The translations under genes were made by a program, and so were the position numbers. From NCBI GenBank assembly GCA_019022495.1, contig JAFEKR010000002.1, positions 3,100,001-3,164,000 on the forward strand: DNA of 64,000 nt, given 5' to 3'. This DNA is from Epichloe hybrida. Lineage: Eukaryota > Ascomycota > Sordariomycetes > Hypocreales > Clavicipitaceae. The notes under the pieces were generated by a model. It saw only the letters and a program-made list of their open reading frames with translations, did not search any database and had not been told where the DNA came from. Of this stretch, positions 23,330 through 33,766 are shown one piece after another (the first letter of the stretch is position 1; each line of letters opens with the position of its first letter).

Positions 23330-23868
23330 TATTATAACTATATTTAGGGAGATATAAATAAAGTAAAGGCTAAGGTTCTTAATGTTAGGAGCACGGAGGC
23401 CAAGGGGCCATGGATGGGACGGTCACATGTTAGAGCCCTCGGATAAGCCTTGGGTTCCGCGGATAACTAAGTAGCTATAAGATAGCCACGTGCATATAGT
23501 AGGGTATTTAGACAAGGACTACCCATAAGAGATGTGGGAGGTTAGAGTTTAAGACCTTTATACACCCACCCCTAAGTAGTAGCTCTCTAGCTATAACTAA
23601 GAACCTTAGCCTTTACTCCGTTTATATCTCCCCGAACACAGTCGTGACACTTAATTATAGCTAGAGAGCTATTACTTAGGGGTAAGTATATAAAGGTCTT
23701 AAACTCTAACCTCCTATATCTCTTATAGGTAGTCCTTATCTAAATACCTTACTATATGTATATAGCTATCTTATAGCTACTTAGTTATCCGCGGAACCTA
23801 AGGCTTATCTAAGGGCTCTAACATGTGACCGTCCCGTCCATAGCCCCTTGGCCTCCGTGCTCCTGACA
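23330..23868 (-). mobile_element. Minus-strand gypsy LTR split by a later solo LTR
   Basis: The parts 23330-23382 and 23655-23868 total 267 bp, exactly one LTR in minus orientation, once the inserted LTR and one copy of its target duplication are removed. It forms the 5' LTR of the minus-strand gag segment to its left. Confidence 0.8.
23383..23649 (+). mobile_element. Solo gypsy LTR inserted in another LTR, target duplication CTTAA
   Basis: The 267-bp LTR runs from TGTTAGGAGC to CAGTCGTGACA. CTTAA at 23378-23382 is repeated at 23650-23654, so this is an independent integration followed by LTR-LTR recombination that removed the internal part. Confidence 0.88.
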
Positions 23869-24642
23869 TTACCTTTTAAAGATTCCTTAGCTATTATAAG
23901 ATATTCTATAGTGTTATTATTAAACTAGTAAAATTAGTATTAATCCTAGCGTGCTAGGGTTACTTAATTATAATATTAATAAATTAGGCCTCTCTTTTAC
24001 TAGGTATATACTAATTATTTAAAGATTAAATAATTAGTTAATTTAAAGAGAAAAGTACTAATTTAGAAGAAAGGTATAATAATTATAAACACTATATAAT
24101 TACTACTATATTAGATTATAAAGCTAGGGTTTAATATAACTACCTTTATTTAGTTATCTAACCCTATAAGAGAGTGCAAACTATAGCTTAAATACCTAAG
24201 TACCTTTACTATAGGTAGGGTACTAATATAGTGCTAAAATGTACTATATAGTTATAGAGATTATAGAAAATAACTAGCTAGGGGTAGACTCTTATCTTAG
24301 CTAGTTAAGTAGCGAGACTATTGTGCGGCAGGGATCAATTATGCCCTTGTGGGTGCAACAGTCCCGGCATTTCTTCAACACTCCACATTTTGATTATCCG
24401 GTGCCTTCTCTTCCAGAACAAGAAGAAGAAGCAAAAGTGGATGCGAAACCAAAAGCACGCAATCCGGCCCAGAAGACAACTTTCCCCCCCGCCGGACAAT
24501 CGCACGTAGTTTCGGGGACAGGAACACACGACGGCATTCACTTTCTTTTTTTTTTCCTCATTCACGAGACGACCCTTTCATCGTCGTCGTCGTCTTCATC
24601 ATCCGTCATCCATCATCCTTGCATATTTCCCGCAATATCACC
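23869..24642. other. Right arm of the long inverted repeat, then promoter of the permease gene
   Basis: 23869-23967 is AT-rich spacer. About 23968-24258 is the RIP-altered right arm matching 20740-21014. GC-normal DNA resumes at about 24310, with CT-rich and TCG-repeat leader sequence (24540-24610) just upstream of the permease ATG. Confidence 0.6.
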
Positions 24643-26581
24643 ATGTCAGACAAGCCTCGCCTGACGGCCGACTCGGACGGCCCTCGTGATCCGCAACGCG
24701 TCGAGACCGACAACGGCGCCCACTTCCGCGACTCAGACCACCTGAAGCGGTCCCTGTCGGCGCGCCAGGTGCAGATGATTGCCATCGGGGGCACCATCGG
24801 CAGCGGTCTCTTCCTCGGCTCGTCAAAGTCCCTCGCGACGGGCGGCCCGGCGTCCCTGCTCATCTGCTACGCCACGGTGGGGGCCATCGTCTTCATCACG
24901 ATGCTCTCGCTCGGCGAGATGGCGGCCTTTATCCCCGTCGCGGGTAGCTTCTGCTCCTTTGCCGGCCGCTTCGTCGACGACGCCTTCGGCTTCGCCCTCA
25001 CCTGGAACTACTGGTTCAACGACGCCGTCTCCTTGGCATCCGACCTGGTCGCCGTCCAGCTGCTGCTGCATTTCTGGACCGACCACTTCCCCGGCTGGGC
25101 GCTCAGCCTGGTGTTCTGGGTCGTCCTGATTGCCGCCAACATGGCCACTGTGAGGACCTACGGCGAGCTGGAGTACTGGCTCAGTCTGCTCAAGGTCGTG
25201 ACCATAATCGTGAGTTTTTCCTTCTTTCTCCGATTTTTCGACGCCCCCCTGACCAAAGGAAAAAAAAAAAAAAAAAAAAAAAAAGGTCTTCATCATCGTG
25301 GGCATCGCGGTCAACTGTGGCGGCAATCGACAAGGCCACTACATTGGCGGCGAGAACTGGCATATCCCTGGCAGCCCGTTTGTCGGGGGTGTCGGCGGCT
25401 TTGCGTCGGTGTTTGTCACGGCCTCGTTCGCCTGTAAGTTCGGCCTTGACATGAGAGGCCCCCTCTTGATTGTGAATGTACGTCTATTCATCTCATCTGT
25501 TGACTCGACTGACATGAGCCTGGCACCCCCCTTTCGCAGACGGCGGCACTGAAAGCCTCGGGGTGACTGCGGGAGAAACGAAGCATCCCGCCAAGACAAT
25601 GCCAAGAGTCGTCAAGAATGTTTTCTGGCGAATCTTCCTCTTCTAGTAAGTCAATAATACGATGGGATGGGATGGGATGGGATGGGATGGGACGAGGCCA
25701 CGTCAAAAAGGGAACATGGCTCTTGCTGACGGACGGCGGCCCCAGCGTCCTCTCCGTTCTTCTCATCGGCCTCAACGTCCCCTACAACTATCCCGGGCTC
25801 AACACCAAGGACACCAAGACGTCGCCCTTCACAATCGTCTTCGAGATGGCCGGTGCCGGCGCCGCGGCGAGCGTCATCAACGCCGTCATCCTCACCAGCC
25901 TCCTGTCCGCCGGCAACCACGCGCTGTTCGCCGGCGTGCGGCTGCTCTACACGCTCGGCATCGAGGGCCACGCGCCACGAGTCTTCGCCAGGCTCAACAG
26001 AAACCGGGTTCCGTGGGTGGCAACCCTTGCCACGGGCTTCGTTTCAGGGCTGTGCTTCGCGTCCAGCTTCATCAAGGCCGGCCAGCTCTGGACATGGCTG
26101 CAAAAGTGAGTTGGCCACTCACTGATTCCATTCTTTTACTGATGGATTCTTTTCTTCTTTCCTTTCCTCCAGCCTCGTCGGTGTCTCAAACCAACTCAGC
26201 TGGATCGCCATCGGCATCGCCTCGATCCGATTCCGCGCCGGCCTCGAGCGCCAGGGCAGAACTCACCTCCTCCCCTTCAAGGACTGGACGTACCCCTACG
26301 GACCGTGGGCAGCCGTCTTCCTCAACGGCTTTCTCGTCCTGGTCCAGGGATGGTCGTGCTTCAGCCCCAGCTTCGACCCCGTCAGCTTCGTGAGCTTCTA
26401 CATTGAGCTTCCCGTCATGCTCGCCATGTACGTGGCGTGGAAGCTCTACAAGCGCACCAAGTTTGTCAAGCTGGACGAGATGGACCTCGTCACCAACGTC
26501 TACACTGCCGATGACGAGGAGCCCGAGCAGAAGAAGGGGTGCTGGTCTAGGGCGAGAAACGTTCTCGGTTGGTTGTTCTGA
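24643..26581 (+). CDS. Amino-acid permease (YAT family, APC superfamily)
   Basis: This plasma-membrane proton symporter takes up amino acids. The gene is join(24643-25209, 25286-25433, 25540-25645, 25746-26105, 26173-26581), 529 aa, a normal size for the family. A hydrophilic N-terminal tail (about 45 aa) precedes the first membrane helix with the APC signature GGTIGSGLFLGSSKSL. Further blocks are GEMAAFIP, ESLGVTAGETKHPAKTMPR (loop after helix 5) and the last helices with SFVSFYIELPVMLAMY. All junctions keep frame and restore conserved residues (FAYGGTESLG, WLQNLVGVSNQLSW). The substrate cannot be told from sequence. Intron 1 ends in a run of 25 A before its AG, and intron 3 carries six GATGG repeats. 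Confidence 0.9.
25260..25284 (+). repeat. 25-base A homopolymer immediately before a splice acceptor
   Basis: The run fills the place of the polypyrimidine tract in intron 1 of the permease gene; a CTGAC branch-like motif precedes it. Confidence 0.85.
25661..25690 (+). repeat. Pentanucleotide repeat, six GATGG units, in a permease intron
   Basis: Six perfect units lie inside the third intron (25646-25745) and do not alter the coding sequence. Confidence 0.9.
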
Positions 26582-27204
26582 GTTTGTGGTGCTTTGGGAT
26601 TCGCACAGCAGTAGGTGCAGCACTCCCCCCTTCTTCCGACTACAATGGAACAAGACAAAGACTACTTGGGTATATTTTATTCCTTGCATATACCGAGCAA
26701 CGTGACAAATACCTTCATTCGCTGCCGACGTGACTGTATATTTCTCTCTGCTCGTGTGTTGTGCACTATTTGCGTACCCTGTACAGTTTTGTCGGCTTTC
26801 CTCCTTGGTCAACACGTGGGAAATTGGCCAAGTACACTAGTGTGCATCGCTGTTTCAACTGAAATATGACGCTTCCTTATTCGAAACACCCGAGTTTCCC
26901 ACAATATTCATGTGCACATGTCATTATATCTATCCATCGTGAATATGTTCGCTTTCTACATCGTGGTCCGATTTCATCGTTTGCCCCCATGTCGTGGCCG
27001 GATCAGAGAGAGATCCCGCTGAAGCTTCATGTGCAGGTCAGAGATTGAAGATGAAAGATTCAAGCTCCTCTGATAAGCCATGGGTGTACCGTCGCCATCT
27101 TGCCGCGACCTCTTCTTGTTGTTTTTGTTGTTGCCAAAGATGGAATTGGGCTGTTTGTGGTGTGTGAAGTTTTGTTGTTTTCGGCTTTCGGCCTCGCAAT
27201 GAGC
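26582..27204. other. Intergenic region between convergent permease and transcription-factor genes
   Basis: This is 3' flanking sequence of both genes. No gene or repeat is evident. Confidence 0.6.
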
Positions 27205-29731
27205 TCAGTGGGATCCGCCGGGGTTGATGAAGCCCAAATTCAGACTCTCGTAATTCCACATTGTCGCCAACTCGCCGAGCTCGAGCTCAGATATTGGACC
27301 AAAACTGACGCTGTGATAGAGCTCATCTGATGGTGGTGTCATGTTGATGTAACTATGGGGAAAGCCACCATGGGACATGTTCATATCCATTTCGCTCGTT
27401 GGGTGCATCATCATGGAACCGTTGACTCCTGGCGTCATTGCAGTGGGGTGTGCGTACAGGAGCGTTCGATCGGCATAATGGCCCGGAGATGCAGACTGGG
27501 ATGCAGGCAAGTGGTAGACCAGAGGGTCACTTGGAGGCGTTGTGTACGACAAGCTTGATTCAGCAGTCCCAGGATCGCTTGCCACGGCCAACTCAGCCTG
27601 GCTCATAATTGGAGGTGTCAGGGCGGGAGGGTCCTTGGCTTTCTTTCGATTGGGATCGCATCGTTGACTCGGCGCCGAAGGTCGCGCGATTCGTTGTGCA
27701 ACTTTGACGAGCACCTCATAGGATGTCCTGGCCGTTTTTGTAACCGTGTTCAGTCGCTTCAGCATGTCTACAGCCCTGTCAATTGCATCAGAAATGTCCT
27801 TCTGCCGGGGGATGCTCCAGTCTTGGTCATGCATGAGAGCTGAGCACAGAAGGGCAGCGGTGTCGAATATGCAGAAAAGTACGAAGTGGAATCTCGCATC
27901 TCGGGGATAAACATGATCGAAGAAATCGTGCAGAGAATGTATAAGCCTTAGTGCATAGTCGATACCGTCACTCCGGATTCTGAGCTCGTCAGCCGGTGAA
28001 TGTGCCGAAGTTGACTTGGTCAGATATGCTCTCATCGGATCGAGAACCATCGAGAGAGCTGTTGTTTGTATATAAAATCGGTGCAAGACAATCCAAGGTC
28101 GCGACGCGTCGTTGCTCTTATCGGGACGACTAAAGTCATAAGTGGGTGGGAAGCTGCGCATCCATGTTTCGACAATCATTTGATACGCCTGGACGTCAGC
28201 TGGTCGAGCAACGGCTTTCGCGTTGCCAAAACGCTTCGATAGATGGCCGATCAACTCTGACTGAAGCTTCATATGCAGGAGTGGGGAAGGTGAGTAGCCT
28301 TCCAGGGTGAGGCATGGAAGACCGACGTCACAATCGGAACGATCAATAATCACTGGTCTGGATAACAGAGCAGAAATCTGCCTGTTGCGTTTGGAGCCAT
28401 CGTTAGTGGCGGCTGCGATGAAGCCCCAGCTCAATAACATGGACTTGAAAGACTTACCAGTCCCACGTGTTGAGAACACACCAGACTCTCCTGCGCATTT
28501 CACGATCAAAGTCTGATATGGGTCCAGTAGCAGTTTCCTGGTGAATGCCCAACTCTTGGGCTTCTCGAATCGCGGCGCTGAGAACATGCCAACATTCAAC
28601 GAGCCTAGCTTCCGATTTATACCAGTAACAGGAGTGCAGGAGTGACTGGACATTGAGCAGATGATTGCTCCCGACAGGAATGACGCTCTGCAGTTCCCGA
28701 GCCGCATTGTGATATTGTTCGGTGCGTTTTTGGGTGCTCTGGCCCAAGTCCGTCTCAAGCTTTCGTTGGAGCTCGACATTGGTGTATTGCGTGGAACAGG
28801 CGCACACTGTGAGCAGTAGACAAGTCCATTGCAGTCCGAGAGGCCGATCTTCTGATCGCAACGACCACCATGTCCGGTATTCTTCTATAAACGAGGGTGG
28901 GTAGAGGATGTAATAATGAAAATTGACGTTGTTGAGAAAGTTTTGCACCATTGCATCTGTAGAAATTGGGTCAGCTTCTCCCCAGGAGAATCCTTTCTTT
29001 TCTTGGCCCCACCACATCTGGGCAAGTCATGGAATCCCACCTACCAGTATATGGCCGGGGAGGAAGCAATTGCAAGGCGCGCTTGAGTTGAGGACATGAA
29101 GCCACGTCCATGTAATGTTGTTTGTACGTTTTTGGTGTCGTCTTTGTTTTGCGCTACCGGAATGTTTTGGTCAGCCCCTGTCGAGTCAAACGAATTCCAT
29201 GCTTGAGTTGATCTGGTCTGATACTTCTGATGAAACATCGCCGACGGTACCTACCGTAGAACGAGAACCAAGACCGGCAAAAAGATGGGAAGCCGTGTAG
29301 CCCAACGATTCAAAGTCGCAATCGACGTCGTCCCATGAAGTAGACTCTGTAGCAGCTGTGCTATCGTCTTGGCCCAGTTGGCGCTTTCGGTTCATACCTT
29401 GTCGTGAGGCATTGTCAGGGCCGGCCTGGCTGCTACTCTGAATAAAGCAGCATTTGTCGGCGACCTTGCGCTTCTGACAGTGATTGCAGGGCCATTCTCG
29501 ATTACACTGATGCACATATGAAGTTAGTTGTAACAATTCCAGACAGAAAAGAGTCTCCATCCCAAGACATCTGACAGCGAGCAAGCGATTGCGAAGCTGC
29601 AGTTGTTATGAGAAGAGGGAGTTCCAAGTTCGGGATAATATTAGGACTACTGGCAATACCTTTTGTTTGCGACGTTGGCACTCTGTGCAGGCCGAACGAT
29701 GCTTTGTGCCATCATTGGGGCTCTGGCTCAT
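27205..29731 (-). CDS. Zn2Cys6 (Gal4-type) fungal-specific transcription factor
   Basis: Exons in transcribed order: 29660-29731, 29255-29506, 29045-29153, 28458-28956 and 27205-28381, 702 aa. The zinc cluster is split by the first intron and has the spacing C15-x2-C18-x6-C25-x5-C31-x2-C34-x8-C43, with the start ACTECQRRKQKC. A hydrophilic linker is followed by PRPYTDAMVQNFLNNVNFHY, which begins the fungal-specific transcription-factor domain, and by GLQWTCLLLTVCACSTQY. The C-terminal 150 residues are Pro, Ser, Met and His rich and end in an acidic, aromatic stretch that could activate transcription. Each junction keeps frame. It is convergent with the amino-acid permease; no target gene or ligand can be assigned from sequence. 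Confidence 0.85.
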
Positions 29732-31688
29732 CGCGAACAGGCGTCGGGATGGCGTTGCTGAAGCAAATGAGGTTGATGTTGGCCTTTTTAAACAATGTCG
29801 AGATGTCGGTCGATCGGGAGAAACATGTGTTGCACCACGTCCCGAAATCTCCTGGTGGACAGTGAGAGCGGAGGAAGGGTCAACTGGTTTGAAGTGGAAG
29901 CAATTGACGATCCAACTTGAGAAGTCGGGCGACTGGCGTGTCGAACCCTTAGCGGTAGAGCCGGTGAGTTGAGCGAGTCTGAAAGACGGTCCGTGGCAAA
30001 CCGGCGTGAACGTTGTGTTGCTATGATTTAATATGCGCTGCTGTTGGCCCCCGGCGGCGTGGACATTGGAGATGTCAGCACGTCAATATCATTCGCTGTC
30101 TGCACTGCACTGCTCCCACTGCTTCCACTGCTCCCACTGCTTCCACTGCTTCCTCCTACTGCTCCTACTGCTCCGACTGCTCCTACTGCTGCTCCTACTG
30201 CTGCTCCTCCCGCGCAACTCCCGTCGCCTGCAAGTCAAACGTCGTCGTTTCTTTTTTGCTGTCCTCGCCTAGGCTCAAGCCGCAGGGGTACTGGTCGCCC
30301 TCGACGTCGGTGGGATGCGAATGGCCAGGCAGCTGTCGCTATTTGGAATCAACAGTACTTGTCGAGGAGAGGCTATGAGCCGACGACGTTGGAGCGTGGG
30401 AACAGGCAGATTGCAAGCAAAAAAGCCACGAGAAAAAAAAAACGGCGTTTACCGAGCGTCAGCTCAGCTAAAATTAGTAGGTCTGGCTTCAATGGTTAGT
30501 TTATGAGTGGTTCGCATCCATCGGTCAAGGAGGAGCGGGGTTTGTTCATGACTGATGACTACATTGAGACGTACATGTACATGTAGAGACTCGAGAGGGT
30601 GGGTGGGCCGAGTCAACAAGGAAAGCTTGACGGAGGAGTCAACAGCCAACAGCAACAGCCATGGGCAGTTCTTTCCTTCCCAGTCCAGGCCTCTTCTTGC
30701 GAACAGATTGACATGCCATCATCTGTACTTCTGTACTGCTAGCTCTTGAATGCTGCCTACTTGGTACAAGTCCACCACTGTGTTTCAATCCTTCTACACC
30801 CAAGTCACAGCAGGCAGATTCATGTGGCCAAGGATTCGGCCTAGACGACAAGCAGACTGACATGCTCTGGAGTCTAGAAGCCTTTGGCCCTTTGTACATA
30901 CATAGAATCGTGGCGCTTAGTCATGGAGCCGCCCATTTGGCCCCTCCTCCCCAGCACAAAAGCACCACCCACATCACCTCGCTACTTGTTATCGGTTGAG
31001 TCCAAGACTCCAAACGCAAATGATGACCTGCAACGGGCCGCTCTGGAACGGCGGCCATGTCTCAACAGCCTCCGCCCTCACTAATCCAAAGCGTTTTTAC
31101 AGATTTGCTGGGGAATATATTGTAAGAGGGGCAGGTGCACTGCAGGGGGCCTTCTTGTACCCGACCCACCTACCCTAATCACCTGACGGTCCTATGGCTT
31201 AGTCATCATACATCCCTCCCCCCCTGACAAGACTTGTGGGTCTAACTCCAATTACCCTTGCAGGTGTGTACTTTAACTAAACAGCTCGTGGTCCCATTTT
31301 ACTTGCTTCGTGGCCCTACACACCACGCCTTTGAGAGATGGGCTTTGAACAGCCAACAGCCGGCGCCAAAGCAATAGCTACAAGACCCGGCGACAGACGC
31401 ATCTCTGCTTGGGTCATGAACAGCTTGGCCGCGTTCTTTTCCGTTGCGTGGGATGCTTGGAGGCGGTGACAGGCTACAGCCAACAAGGTGCCTACCTACT
31501 AATGAGGCCATCGTCCCGCCCAGCCACCCACCCGTCGTCGTCGTCACCCTCTGTGCCACCCTAAAAAGCGGGAGGCGGCTTTCCCAATTGCTGAGCAACG
31601 CCGCCACCAGCGTGTGGACCGACCGGACTCGTTTGCAGAGAGCTAGAAGCCTGTCTGTCGCAGCCATCCGTCGGCAATCCTCCAAACA
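29732..31688. other. Large divergent intergenic region between the transcription factor and APH-family genes
   Basis: The region holds the promoters of both neighbours. A CTGCTCCTA-type minisatellite lies at 30113-30215. The open frames that overlap it (for example 30044-30499) are low complexity and I reject them. From 30.7 to 31.4 kb I see no feature beyond ordinary noncoding sequence. Confidence 0.55.
30113..30215 (+). repeat. Imperfect CTGCTCC(A/T)A minisatellite
   Basis: About ten 9-12 bp units of the form CTGCTCCTA or CTTCCACTG are arranged in tandem. Confidence 0.8.
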
Positions 31689-32604
31689 ATGGCGGCCCGA
31701 CGTCCCGTCAACGAATCACTCCGGGCAATTGACTGCCAGACCTGGCTGGTGGGCGACAGACTCCTCCTCTCCCGCGCCTCCACAACCTCGCCTGGCTACC
31801 TCTGGAGCGATGGCCATGGCTCATTCTACAGCGTTTCCGAAGCGCCCGGAACACCGCCGGCATCTCAGCCTCTGTCGACCACGTCCTCAGACCCGATACG
31901 ACTGGTCTACGACGCCGGCGGCGTCTCTGCTGTCTGGGAAATCGGGAATGCCTTCCTCAAGGCCAAGATTTCCAACTCACCGAGCACGACACGGGAACAC
32001 GTCACACTAGCCGGTGTCAAGGCCATACCGCCCAGTTTCGCCATTCCGGATGTTCTCTACCACGGCGAATGGGCCGGCCGGCACTACCTTTTTTTTATCC
32101 AAAGTACCCGGGCAGACCCTCGTCGATGCGTGGCCAACCATGGATGAGGTTACAAAGTGTCACTGCGTGGACCGCGTCGTGGATATTTGCGATGAATTAG
32201 GGAAACTTCAGGCCAAGCACATAGGCGGTCTTGATGGGAACCAGCTCCTCGACCCGCTACTTATCAAACGTGGCAAGGAGGAGGACTTCAGTCACGAGAA
32301 CCTGCTGAAGAGTTGTGCGGAATTAGGCATGGACTGCTCTGCTTTCATCTTTTCTCACTGCGACTTGGGTCCGGGAAATCTCATTATAGATGGTGACGGT
32401 TCGCTTGGCATTATTGACTGGGAGATGGCTGGGTTTGTCCCTAAGGACTGGATCAGGACCAGATTTTGTATCTCGGGGGGATTGGATCTGCCTGGCACTG
32501 GTGACGAACGAGTAGATTGGAGACGGCGGGTGCAGAGACGGCTGTCAACGAGAGGCTATGTTGAAATCGCCGATGAATGGATGACTTGGTGGAAAGGGGA
32601 ATAG
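31689..32604 (+). pseudogene. APH-family (aminoglycoside phosphotransferase fold) kinase gene with a one-base frameshift
   Basis: The reading frame runs from ATG 31689 to about 32096 and continues in the +1-shifted frame from there to 32604. A run of eight T (32089-32096) is the break: one T fewer would join the halves into a protein of about 305 aa. The C-terminal part has the kinase motifs FSHCDLGPGNLIIDGDGSLG and IIDWEMAGFVP, matching the HxDxxxxN catalytic loop and the following metal-binding Asp of APH kinases. The N-terminal half includes DVLYHGEWAGRHYLF. Fungal members phosphorylate diverse small substrates and the true substrate is unknown. The break may be a real mutation or a homopolymer sequencing error. 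A relative, unbroken, lies at 39970-40848. Confidence 0.7.
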
Positions 32605-32792
32605 AGGTCCATTGGGCAGTGCCTGTATTGTATATTCACTTGCGCCACTCCGAAAAGCCTAGAGCTACATTATCCTTCACTTTTTGTGTGTTGCTTGCGG
32701 TCCTATGACGAAATTTCACCTAGGGCCTGGATGAGTACCTTGTCTCGGTGACGAGGCTACAAATATGAATGGAAACCTACTGATGAGGATAT
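32605..32792. other. Short intergenic spacer
   Basis: This is 3' flanking sequence of the APH-family gene and of the small minus-strand gene. Nothing else is seen. Confidence 0.5.
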
Positions 32793-32936
32793 TTATTTGA
32801 CAACCGTAGGGATGTCCTTGCCGCAAGGTTTGCCATCCTTGGTCCCAGCACAGGTGGTAGCCCCAGAGATGTTGTTGTATCCACAATGGGAGCAGTTAAC
32901 TGAGTCGAGTAGCTCAAAGGAAGTGAAGGCTGCCAT
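32793..32936 (-). CDS. Predicted small Cys-rich peptide gene, 47 aa
   Basis: ATG at 32936 lies in a good context (CATCATGG) after a typical fungal CAT/CCA-rich leader, and the frame ends with TAA at 32793-32795. The peptide contains NCSHCGYNNISGATTCAGTK and then KPCGKDIPTVVK, that is four Cys in a CxxC...C...C pattern. No signal peptide is visible, so it may be cytosolic and zinc binding, or a missing upstream exon could supply a secretion signal. The T-rich and TTTAAG-containing DNA upstream on the minus strand could be its promoter. I do not recognise the family. Confidence 0.45.
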   Translation of the reverse strand: MAAFTSFELLDSVNCSHCGYNNISGATTCAGTKDGKPCGKDIPTVVK

Positions 32937-33766
32937 GATGGATGGAAAGGTGAAGCCAGCAAAGTAGGTCACAGATGGGTAATTGCAATGCTGGAGGTAA
33001 TGGCAGATGAAGTGGATGAATGATTGATGATGACAAAAGAGCGGGTTTTTCTTTCTTTTGAACAGCGCGAGCTCGGCTCTTAAATGGCTAGAATTCTAGG
33101 ACATAAGTATAGGAATATAAGATATGGCTTGCATTTGATCCGCCCTTGATTGACCTAGTTCGTCTCAGCCTGCAGGCTGGGCAGCAGACGGACTGGATTG
33201 CACTGGGTTGCTTGCATACCCTTAATCCCAACTGTTGGTGGTGTCGTTTGCTTGGGGGGGCGGCTTGTGAACATCTGGAACCCTCGCATTTGCTCTCTCA
33301 GCTCCCACCAGAGGCACCCCAATCATGCCCACTTCGGGTCGCATCTTGGATCGACTTCACTCATGCATGCCACCGGTGAGGAGAGGAGGGGCCTTTCTCT
33401 CCCTACAAACCCCGACGCTGGCGAGGGTTCAAACGCTCGCCGATTCGGACACGCTCTCGGAGCACGCAACCCGACAGCAACACAAGGCATCGAGACGATG
33501 GCAGTGACGACGAAGACGGGACCGCCTCCTTCCCCTCCTCCGGCACGAAAGGAGGCCGGCAGCATGGCCTAACGAAATAGCAGAATATACAGGATCGTCC
33601 ATTCTGCACTCCGCAATGCCTCTTGGGATGGGCGAACGGTTGGCCAATTGATAAAACACTGCCAAGATTTCCAAGATGAATTGAAGTATCCAATGAGTAT
33701 GGAGCCCGTGGTGGCTCAGCTCTATTTCTCGGTATATTGAGGAATGCTCTGGGGGCCTGTTCATTT
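32937..33766. other. Promoter of the small peptide gene and 3' flank of GRC3
   Basis: Probable leader and promoter of the 47-codon gene occupy about 32937-33150. The rest is noncoding; overlapping open frames on both strands (33198-33777) have no protein-like character. Confidence 0.5.

Noticed and set aside
24643..29731. Secondary-metabolite or nutrient gene cluster formed by permease and Zn2Cys6 factor
   Set aside because: No biosynthetic enzyme accompanies them and the two genes are merely convergent neighbours.
30044..30499. 151-codon plus-strand open frame
   Set aside because: It is created by a CTGCTCCTA minisatellite; low complexity in all three frames.
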